64,000 bases of DNA from Prorocentrum cordatum (lineage: Eukaryota; Sar; Dinophyceae; Prorocentrales; Prorocentraceae), in NCBI GenBank assembly GCA_963575745.1, contig CAUYUJ010014324.1, positions 7,501 to 71,500 on the forward strand. The letters are read 5' to 3'. A program made the position numbers and the translations under genes. Shown piece after piece: positions 32,971 through 42,500 of this stretch (positions are counted from its first letter, which is position 1; each line of letters begins with the position of its first letter). A model generated the notes under the pieces. The model saw only the letters and a program-made list of their open reading frames with translations, was not told the DNA's origin and ran no database searches.

Positions 32971-33180
32971 GCCCATCTTGGGCCGTCCTGGGGTCCTCTT
33001 GGATCCCTTGGAGTCTGGGAGCACTCTTGGGCCGTCTTGAGCCACTCTGGGGCCCTTGTGGGGCCATCTTGAGCCGCCTTGGGCCCCTCTTGGGCCAGCG
33101 TGGGCCCTGGGTGGGCCCTATCAGGATTCCTCTCGGCCGTCGAAAGGCGAACTTGGGGGCCTCTTGGCCCGTCGTGGGCG
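32970..33180 (+). repeat. Degenerate CTTGGGCCGTC array
   Basis: Words such as CTTGGGCCGTCTTGAGCC and TTGGGCCCTC spaced 10-15 bp, as at 31905-32015. Confidence 0.5.
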
Positions 33181-33219
33181 CCCGGAGGAGCGGACAAACA
33201 AAAATGCTAAACTCATACA

Positions 33220-34150
33220 GCAATTATTGAAACATCGCTGATGTTGTGCTCCGAGACTCCCGCGCCAGTCAGGGGGGCTGTTTTGGTCGTCTCGAGCCGT
33301 CTTGCAAGCGCTCGAGCTGCCCCTCTGCCCTATTGGTCTGCTCTGGTCGCTCACTCGTGCCCCATGGAGCTGCTTTGAGCCGCCCCGGGGAGGCCCTGGA
33401 GGCCCCCTGATTCACTTAGGGAGCCTCAGGCTTAGGGCCAAGGTTTGGTCGTGCTGGAAGCCTTGGGCCCTCTTGGGGCTGAAGGGGTCGTCGCGCGCTT
33501 CGCGCGCGCTCAGGTTTTGGCGCGTGTCTGCTTTGTCCTACAAACGTACGTGTACACATATATACACCCGTCCGTTCCTACACCAATTCAAACATACAGT
33601 CGTCCATACATCCCATCTTCTGGAATGAGTGAATACCCTCACTAAAATCCCAGCCCTCTGCGCGACATGTGGTCTAACGATGTCGGTCTTTCCTCTTCCC
33701 AAAACACTCTTCCCCTTCGGGGATGGGGTCATCACTGTTCCGTGTTAATTATCTTGCACAACTGTGCTCTAGAGCTCGGACCTCTTTATTTTCATTCCTC
33801 GTCGTCCCCCTGGTCCGGTCCTGGCCCTTGACCCACCCCTGGCCCTTTCAAGGTCGGCCTCCCGCACGGTCTGGGAAACCCCCCGCAGGATTTTTGTTAC
33901 AGGGTGACATGAAATCAACAAGGGCCACAGGAAAAAAATGAAGTGCTCCACTGGTGGGGAGGCCGCAGGAAACAAAAAAAGGGTTGAGGTGGGCGAGCCC
34001 CACTTCCACAGCAAAACAAAGGGTCACAGGAGCAAAAGAAAGTGTAGACTTAGGGAGCTCGACCGAAGGTCCCAATGGCGGGACAGGGCGCTCCACGGAA
34101 GACGATGCCCACAACTGCGGTACTCACGACTGCATATGGTTCGGTTCTTC
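33220..34150. other. No recognisable gene
   Basis: Mixed composition with a short CTTGGGC-like stretch and TA/CA-rich patches near 33540-33600. No repeat family with clear ends and no convincing open frame was found. Confidence 0.4.
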
Positions 34151-34159
34151 GCCAGGCGG

Positions 34160-34245
34160 TTTTTGTTGGACTGCTTCTGACATGTGTTGCATATGTCGAA
34201 GTTTTTCCAAGCTCCGCCTGCAGGACGGCATGCCCGACCGAACTC
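34160..34245. mobile_element. GTCGGGC-TIR element, right half
   Basis: TTGTTGGACTGCTTCTGACATG ... CCGCCTGCAGGACGGCATGCCCGACCG, the terminus in diverged form. The left half is absent. Confidence 0.4.
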
Positions 34246-34473
34246 CAGGGCGGCGCCGGGAGCGCCGCCGCGGGGGGCAGCGCGCCGCTCCAAGACATCC
34301 GAGCGCGGAGCGCCGGGGTCCGGGGTTCCGGGGGTTCCGGGGGCTCCGGGGTACCGTTGCCCCCGGAGCCCCCATGTTGTCCCCGCTGCGAGGGCCGCCG
34401 CCCCGAACTGAGCCTGAAGTCAGCCTTCTGCTGGACTGCTGTGGCTTCTGACTTCTGACTTGTGAGCCCGAGA

Positions 34474-34580
34474 TGGAGGAGGAGGAAGAGGAGGAGGAGG
34501 AGGAGGAGGAGGAGGAGGAGGAGGCGGATGCGGATGCGGAGGAGGAGGAGAAGGAGGATGAGGAGGCGGAGGAGAAGAGG
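34474..34580. repeat. (GGA)n microsatellite
   Basis: GGA/GAG triplets with a GCGGATGCGGAT interruption. It terminates the degraded minus-strand coding block upstream. Confidence 0.9.
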
Positions 34581-34793
34581 GTACGGCACTACCTGGGAGC
34601 GTCGCGCGGTGCGCCAGACGCCCACGAAAGAGTGAGAGGGGGCAAGCCCCCTCCCGCGAGCCCGACAGCCGCCACGCCCCCACCGCCAGGATCACGGGGC
34701 GAGGCGCGGGCACAAGGAGAGAAAAACAGCTCTGGCACAAGGGCCAGCCAAGAGCATTCAGGTGTGCGGCATCACCTGGGGCGGCGCTGGGCG

Positions 34794-35042
34794 CTACCCT
34801 CCAGGCTGCGCCCCCCCCCCCCCCCTTCGTGCAAGGGGAGTCCACCGAAACCACTCCCTGAAGGAGGTATGTGGCGTCACCTGGGACTGCACAGCTCGCG
34901 CTGTCCTCCAGGCCGTGTCTTCCGCAAGACGCGGAAAGACCACCGAAGCCACTCCCTCGAGAACGAGAGAGAACAGGCGCAAATTCTCTAACGTGCGATG
35001 CATCAGAGACAGTGGCCAGGTCATTATCATCCGAAGTGTGCG
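34794..35042 (-). pseudogene. Downstream coding-like pieces of the membrane-protein locus
   Basis: Downstream of 35043 the protein-like signal changes frame twice: a soluble, acidic segment around 34995-35125 and an Arg/Trp-containing segment around 34830-34990, each with GC-rich third codon positions in its own frame. This fits exons joined by splicing, or frameshifts in a dying gene. No family recognised. Confidence 0.3.
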
Positions 35043-35880
35043 CTATGAGCCCGAAGATCTCGTTCGAGGCCGCCTCCCAAGCCCTTTCCAGGGTGGCGAA
35101 GTCGAAGAGTGAGGATGCGGGCTGATCGCCTGCTCCAGTGCCGTCCCGAAGCGAACAGGAATCCACAGCAGCGCCTCCGCGACGAAGACCACGAGCATGA
35201 GCGCCAGGCCCATCAGCAGACGCGCCCGAGAACACGCGCCCGCGAATCCCAGGAATGGGGCGGAGAGAAGGCCCATCACCACGTCCGAGACCACTGCGGC
35301 GAAGAACACCATCGCAAGGTAGAGCTCCAGCTCGCACGGCAACCAATCCAGAGAACAGGCGACCACGAGGTCCAGGCACGGGACGTGGCCCAGCAATGTG
35401 GTGAGGGGCCGCAGAAGGCGCAGCCGCACCGCCAGGACCGCCACGACGATGCAGAGCGCCAACTTCATAACGCGCAGCAGAGACAGCGCCGTCCCGCAGC
35501 GAGCAAGGAACCACCGCATCGCCGCCGTGACGATGGCCATGATCGCGAGCGTCAGGTCCAGCAGCAGTCACGCCCTGAAACACAAGCCCGAGAGGCCCAG
35601 GGATAGGACGAGGAACACCGGGGCGACCACCAAATCCATGGGGCGGACGATCATCTTCGCAACGTAGAGCCCCATCACGCACGGCAGAGACTCTAAGGAA
35701 GAGGCGAACTTAGGGTCCCGGGACAGCTCGGGGCCCAGCGGGCAGCAGAGGGGCCGCGCGAGGCGCAGCCGCGCCGCCAGAACCTCCATGTCGAAGGAGA
35801 ACAGCAGCTGCCACCGAGACTCCATGAAACCGGCGACCACGGGGTCCAGGAACGGGACGAAGCCCAGCAGGCTGATGCAT
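35043..35880 (-). pseudogene. Multi-pass membrane protein fragment with internal duplication and an in-frame TGA
   Basis: One minus-strand frame is open from about 35880 to 35043 except for a single TGA at 35568-35570. It encodes about 280 residues dominated by hydrophobic segments. Two units of about 115 residues align: each has an RLRL-x-RPL motif, an LG...D..(V/A)A segment, then LPC and a LY-x-A motif, spaced about 350 bp apart (near 35775 and 35425). Third codon positions are strongly G/C. The upstream edge CATCAG near 35873 could be a 3' splice site. No ATG is convincing, and the frame is lost downstream. It is either a pseudogene or a multi-exon gene whose borders I cannot place. The family is not recognised. 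Confidence 0.4.
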
Positions 35881-36279
35881 GGTCATGCGATCCGCCGCCA
35901 CGCCGCCTATGCATGTCGATGTGGGCTGACCTGCCAGTCGCGCGCCAGCCGCCGCCGGCAGGAGAGCGGTGCGCGCAATGGTTGGCTGCGCCGATCGCAC
36001 CGACGGGCCCGCCATACTCGCTGCGGAAAGAGCGCAGGACGCCCGCTGCGCGCGCCGACCTGCAGCGACCGCGGCGCGCCGTCGTCGTCGGGCTGAGGGT
36101 GCGGTCGCGCTCGCCGCAGGGGGCAAGGCGGCACAAGCACCCTTCGCCAGGGACGCGCCAGGCGAGAAGCACCTGGGGCTGGGGGCTCCCATCGGCGGGC
36201 CGCCGCGCCCCCGCGGGCAAAATGGCTGCGGGGGGGCGAAGGGGGCCGCGCAGGGAGCCGCCTGCGGAGGAAAAGAGGA

Positions 36280-36327
36280 AGAGGAGGAGGAGGAGGAGGA
36301 GGAGGAGGAGGAGGAGGAGGAGGAGGA
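36280..36327. repeat. (GAG)n microsatellite, left side of retrotransposon target
   Basis: GAG triplets stop exactly at the LTR edge. The same triplet repeat resumes beyond the other LTR at 46528, so the element split one microsatellite. Confidence 0.9.
36323..36327. repeat. Target-site duplication GAGGA (left)
   Basis: GAGGA directly outside the left LTR matches 46528-46532 outside the right LTR. Five bp is usual for copia integrases. Because the target is a GAG repeat, part of the match could be coincidental. Confidence 0.65.
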
Positions 36328-36580
36328 AGTCGAAAGACCTCTGGTGCTCTCCTCCTCCTCCTCCAGGTGGCCGAACGGCCAGGCAGCACGCACAAGAGGA
36401 ATGGTCGTCACCATTGCCATGGGAAGCGTACTGATTGAGGGTTGATGCCTTCACTCTCTCTGTCGACAGTTCGGCGGATCCCCGCCTTCATCTTGAGCCA
36501 AAGGCTGCGGCGGGCACAGGCGGCGGCGGGCGCAAGCACGCTGCTATGCTCGCTCCCGCTCTCCCTGACACCCTTTCACT
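36328..36580 (-). repeat. 3' LTR (253 bp)
   Basis: Identical to 46275-46527 except one base near 36363 (C here, A in the partner at about 46310). In element orientation it starts AGTGAAAGGG and ends CTTTCGACT, so the ends form a short imperfect inverted repeat (AGTGAAAG / CTTTCGACT) rather than the usual TG...CA. The stop codon of pol lies in its first five bases. Confidence 0.95.
36492..36510 (-). promoter_or_regulatory. Spliced-leader-like motif in 3' LTR
   Basis: Minus strand reads CCGCAGCCTTTGGCTCAAG, matching the dinoflagellate spliced leader (ends TTTTGGCTCAAG) with one substitution and a 2 nt deletion. Same position in the other LTR. Confidence 0.6.
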
Positions 36581-39500
36581 CGGGTCGGGAATTCGAGCGC
36601 TCTGCGCGGCCCTCCAGCGCACTGCGCGCCGAGAAGGCCACTGGCTGCAGGCCGCTCAGGTGCCACTCGCTGCTGAAGCCCAGCTTCACGAGGGCCGTCC
36701 GGTCGAGCTCGCCCTTCGTCAGCCCGTCCGCCAGCATGTCCACCGTGTCGATCCAGCTGAGCTGGGACAGCTGGAGGCGGTCGATCTGCTCACGCACCGC
36801 GAGCGTCGGCACGAACATGCGCTTGTCCGTGGTCACCTTGACGGTGGCGGCGGAGACGGCGTCAAACACTGCCTTCGCGTCGATGGCCGCGATCATCTTC
36901 AACACTAGGTCGCCGGCCTCCTGCCGCACTCGCATCTCATTCGCTGTGCACACTCCTTCACTGATCTCAGTCAATGCCACGTTCATGAGGGTGCCGGTGC
37001 CAAGTGCGTCCAACAACGCCATCAGCTCGGCGGCGTAGGTGGACCTCACTACGTTGTTCTGCTTTCTGCTGTACCAGTCAAGCATCACAATTCTGTACGT
37101 CGATCCGGTTTGAAGCACCTCGGCGTCAGCCTCCAGCAACATGATCACACAGCCTCGGATCGCCAAGCCTTCGAACTCCATGGCGTGGAAGGCTGAGTCG
37201 CTGACGACGGCCAGCCGCACTCGGGTCATGTCCAACTCGATGAACCGAACTCCGAGCTGCTTCGCGTTCACCATGATCCACTTCAGCAGCCGGTTGATCT
37301 TCCGGATGTCTCCGACTGACGGCTTCTTGGCCTGCCGCTGGAGGTAGCTGACGTACACTGCAATGGGCGCCATCGTCTGCGTCATCCATGCGATCCCCCC
37401 GAGCAGCGACATGTACGCCGCGTGGGTCTCCACGCTCACCTGGCCATCTTCATTCTCCATCACATACTGGTCTTCCTGGAGCGGTCGCAGCTGCTGAACG
37501 TAGTGCTGCTGATGCGTCCAGATGGCCTTGGTCACAGCGTCCTGTTCGTGCATGATGCCAATGCACTCAAAGCAGTCGTACTGGCGCTTCAGCTTCCCGA
37601 ACTCGCTCTCGATCATGCTCAATACCTTCTCCCGCAGGTAGTCCTCGCCGCCGCCCTTGAGGTCGTCCACGTGCGAGGACATGATCATCTGCAGCTCACC
37701 CTTCGCGTCGTGGTACACGTAGATCTGCGGGTCGCTGATGAGCGCCTTGCCTCCTGTCTTCTCCAGCACTTGCTTCAACATGACCTGCCACAGCCTCGGC
37801 GCGTCCTTCAGACCGAAGCCGCAGCGCAGGAGCAACAACACCTCTGTCACAGGGTTGTAGTCCTCGTAGCCCTCCAGCTGCCGGAGGACTGGAATCGATC
37901 CTGGTGGCATCGTGAACTGCACCTTCCGCTTGACCTCGCCGTCCATGGCGGCGACCTGCTCGAAGGTGAGCCCGCGCAAGAACGCCTGGCTGATGTCCGC
38001 TGAGAATAATCGCCACTTGCGCTGTGCAGTCACCTGATTCACCAGTCGTTGTCCCCATCGTGTCGTAGTACCCGCAAAGGTGGACAGCTCCGGTGACTGC
38101 ATGTCCTTGAAGCCTCTCACCGTGAGCCTCGCGCGCACCTGCTTCTTGCCGTCGATCTCCTTCCACTTGAGCACCCAGCGGGAGTCGATGATGTTGGTCG
38201 CCTGATCCTTCGGGAAACGCTGAAATGCCTTCAACTCCGCCCAGCGCTGGAGCTCGTCCATCATGGCCTGCCGTACCTCAACTTCGTGAGCTCGGGCCTC
38301 TTCCAGCGTGAGCACGTTCATCTCGCGCTCGACGACAATCTCGCGCTTGCCCGTGTTGTAGACGCGCAGGATGTAGATCTCCCCTGACCCAGGTCGTCGC
38401 ATGTGCTCCACCTCAGGGTGCACCCAGTACATGAGTGGCGCACCTATGCCGATCTCGACGCAGTCGGGTCGGGAATTCGAAGAATCATCCTCTGCTGCTT
38501 CTGCCACATGATCTGCGTCCGGGGCTGCAAAGAAGAAGTCGCTCTGAGCGCACTCGATGTCAACAGCAGGCAGAGCGGCCTGCTCCTTCAGGTGCTGCCA
38601 GCTCGCGAACAGGTACTCCTGGGTCGCGTCGCTGTCCGAGTCGCCGTCGTCGTCTTTGCCGCCATCATCCTTGATCGGGAGCACTGGCTCGTGCCGGGGC
38701 GCAGGGGCCTCAACTGCCGCCGCTGGCTCACCTGCACCTCGGGCTCCATGATCACGATCCGGGCCATCACGTGATCGCGATCTCTCTCGCGCTCCTCCGC
38801 CTGGCTTCACCGGCGGCTTCACGGGCGGCACAATGTTGTCGGCAGCAGTCGAGGCAGGAGAGGGCCCTCGTGGCCGATGGTGCCCTCGGTTGCTCCGACT
38901 CCTCGTTGAATCCGATGTTGCACTCGTCTGCCTGGATGCGCTCGATATGCTCGTGTCGGGCACTGGCATTGATGCACTTGTCTGTCTGGATGCGCTTGGA
39001 ATGCTCGTGTCGGATATCGGCTTGTCCTGCCAGGTCATGTCGAAGTCTTCCTCCTGAAACTCTGGCGGTTCCTGAAACGGTCCGGGTTCAGGTCGTTCTG
39101 GCTGTTCATACCGTCGTGCGTGTGGAAGGTTGCCGAACCACGGACCCCCAAGATGCGGAACCTCGGGTTCACGTCGCCGAAGTTCGCGAACAGACTCGTC
39201 GTCCGTCATGATGAACTGCACGAAGCTGACGTCCCGCCAGTGATCCTTGCCAAATATCGGGGCCAACTTCAGTCGAGCAGATCCAGACGCCTCGTGGTGC
39301 CAGGACAGCTCTGGGCGTCCGCGCCGCCACCACCACAGGAAGCTGTGGTCGCATCCGACCATGCCCTCGAGCACAGACACGCCGTTGCCCACTCGCGCGC
39401 CGATGCACCCCACCAGGTAGAAGCCACTGGCGGCAACGTGCAACACCGCCAGGACCAACTCGCTGAGCTTCTGGCTGTCCGCGGTCCGCTTCCACCCGGC

Positions 39501-42500
39501 GTCGAAGAGCCACCCGACGCGCACGACCTTGCTGTCCAGCTGGTCCGCGTAGCTCATGAGGGTGGCCACCGGGTCGCGCGATCCTGCCTCAAAGAAGATG
39601 TTGTTCGTGAACATCACGAAGTAGACGAGGCTTCGCCGAAGGTCCTGAGGTCGCACTTGAAATACTCGGCCCTGCCATCGGATGAGCACTGGAGGTCCGA
39701 CCTGCAGCAAGGTAGCCGGGCCGCGCCACCCCGACTCCTCCTTCGTGCTCGGCGGCCGGTGGAAGCCAACCTGGTCGCCGACCGCCAGCTGCAGCGCCTC
39801 GTGCGGGGCACGCGTCTTGGATCGAAGTGCGCGCCTCAGCCTGTCCTTCGCGGTCATCTCCACCATGGCTTGCATTGCAACTTCACGGAGCCGATGATGG
39901 TGTCGAGAGATTCCTGGAATGCCAGCCGATTGATCGTCGATCTGGCAGTCGCTCACCGGCTCGAACTCGGCGAGCAGGGGCGGAAGTCGGCCGTACACCG
40001 CCTGGTACGGGCTGTAGCCAGCCACGGTGATGAGAAGGTTCTTGATGAGGGCACACTCCATGATCACGATCTCCAACGGCATCACAATGCCTTCTTCCGC
40101 AAGCTGGGCCTGCACGCGGTGTATGATCTTGCGCACTAGGTCGTGATGACGTTCCACCAGCTGCGCGTGCGAGCCCTCCTCCTTGGCCTTCATCTCAATG
40201 CCCCAGCGGTCCAGCCACTGGTGCGCCTCCTCGCCATGTAGACCGCCCTCGATGTCGGCAATCAGCAGCTTCATGGGGCCATGAGGACGTAGCCATCCCT
40301 GAGTGATGCCGGCGATAATCATGATCGCTGTCTTGCGTTCCAGAATGTGCAGCACCGTCCAGCGGGTCGCCTCATCGATCATGTGTGCCACCATCTGTTC
40401 GCCGATGTAGAGGATGTCCCACTGCACCATCTCGTTGAAACCCGTCGCGAGCCGAGATATCGTCATGCTCTTCGGTCCCGGTCTCGTCCATAGCCTGCAC
40501 ACCCGGCACGTGTCGCAGATCTCCTTCACCAGGGCCAGCGTAGATGCAGGAGCGCCGGCCTTGGTCAGCAGCTCTCTGAGGCGAGCTGCTGGAGCGTGCC
40601 AAAATCGAACATGAAGTCGTCGCAGCTGGCGCCGAACGACTTCCTGGTGTGGGCTGTGCAGTAGTCGAAGCGCGTGCCCGAGGTCAAACGCGGTCCAGCC
40701 TGGCTCGTCACTTCCTCGGGCCTGCGTCCCCGCATCCACGCCTCGGGCTGGCGCGGCTGGGGCCGCAGCCGGTTGCTCCGCGGCGGGTGCCTCACCGATG
40801 GCGTCCGCCGATCCCGAGGCGCCGCCTGATGGCTCGTCCGGCTCCGCCTCTCCAGCTGCTGGCAGACGCGATCGCAGTCGCCGTGCCGCCGCTGTCGCTC
40901 GAGCCACTCGAGGTCGACGCTCCGCAGGCGCAGGTGGAGGCAGTGGCGGTTCAGGTTCGGCATCTGGCGCGTCGGCTCGCGCGGCGCTCGGTGCCTGGTT
41001 CGCAGTCGGCTCCTCGGAGGCTGGTGGTTGTCTCGGTCGTAGATCTCGAGGTCCAACTGCTCTTGGGAGAACACTGTCTGCTCGGCATTCTCCAGGTATT
41101 CGGGTATGTCGTGTGTCTGAGGCCGCGCGACCACTCCGGCAGGCAGGGCACTTCAGGTCGCGATTCGTCGGCACAAATCTATGCTTGCATGTCTCCCCTC
41201 GATCATGGGCTGGGTGGTCAGCCGGCCGATGATGCCGACATCCAGCGCACGGCTGCGCAGCGCGCGGTACTCCTGCTGTAGCCGCTGCTGCTGATGATGC
41301 CGCTGCTGCTGCTCCTGAAGCTGGTACTGCGGCTGCTGCTGCTCCAGAGGATGATGCTGCGGCTGATGCTGCTGCTCCAGAGGATGATGCTGCGGCTGCT
41401 GCTGCTCCCGAGGCTGGTGCTGCGGCCGCAGACGCCGAGGAAGCAGAGGAGCCAGCTGGTCCGGATTGAACAGCGGCCGTGGGGTAGCACTCGTACACCA
41501 CGAGGTGGTGTCCCTGATGCCTCACGCGCTCCACCATCTGGGAGATGCTCGCCGCCAGCTCCCGGCAGATGCCAATCGCCCATTCCGCGTGATCCTTGGG
41601 GTTCTCTAGTCGCCATTTGTCACGCTCTGGATGGTGTCCTCGGCCACCATGGGCCAGCAAGGCGTGATCGTGCTGGCCGTCGCAGCGAAACCTCCTGAGT
41701 CCGGCGAGTAGGCGCTCGTCCGAAGCCCAGAACTCCGAGGACTTCTTGATAGGTAGTCCCGTTCGCCGCCCAATCTGGCCGGCCATGCACTGGTCGACTT
41801 GGCACCATGCCACCGCGTAGTTGTTGGCGATGTGTTGCCAGTCGTCGAGCTTGTAGAAGTCGCTGCCCAACGGCTGTTCCGACGCAAAGTGGCGTCCGGC
41901 GTCCATCTGAGTACACGCCGCTGCAGCGGCGATGCGGGCCAGCCCCACTGATGTCTTGCGACTGCGAAGCCAGCCGTCGTAGTTGATGACCTTGTTGAGC
42001 GCCGAGAACCCCTTCAAGCTCGTACAGGGCGTGCTAATGAGTAAAACCAGAGGCTTGCCTCGATACAGATATTCCCAAAACTGCCTCTGGCCCTCGTGCG
42101 TCATCAAGTTGCAGTCGCAAATGAGATCGAAGTTGGGACCGCCCCGATATCCTCGTCGTACAAGTAGCCGGGTCGTTCCAGATGCGCCACCGCACAGCTC
42201 CGCGACGTCGTCGTGCTGCAGGTGGCCGTAGTAGATGTTCATGTGTGTGTCCATATCCTTGACCGAGCTGAAGAAGTTCAGCTGCTCGTCTTTCTCGTTC
42301 AGGTGCGCCTCCGAGCCCATCATGCCAAAGAACTCGGACATCATGAGGTACGGTTGCTCATCGATGTGCTGGTCCTCCCTGAGCTCGGTGCCGTAGCACG
42401 CCTCGTCCAGCTCGTATTCGTTCGCCACGTAGAGTTTCGTGAAATCGGAGCCGCAGTCGTCGAAGACCTGCTCCACTGTCTGTGGCCTCTTCTTCACCTT

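Noticed and set aside
33010-33080. CTTGAGCC words as further spliced-leader relics
   Set aside because: Only the last 6-8 nt match and they belong to the CTTGGGGCC array, so they are expected by chance.
35568-35570. Genome-wide reassignment of TGA, suggested by two in-frame TGAs (here and 43458)
   Set aside because: Other frames clearly use TGA as a terminator, including the end of pol, and I know of no general TGA reassignment in dinoflagellates. Two cases are not enough.
39120-40139. Plus-strand frames of 130-340 codons opposite the retrotransposon (also 45090-45932, 36442-37038, 40649-41281)
   Set aside because: They are antisense to well-defined integrase, gag, RNase H and MTase-like coding sequence and have no recognisable domain.
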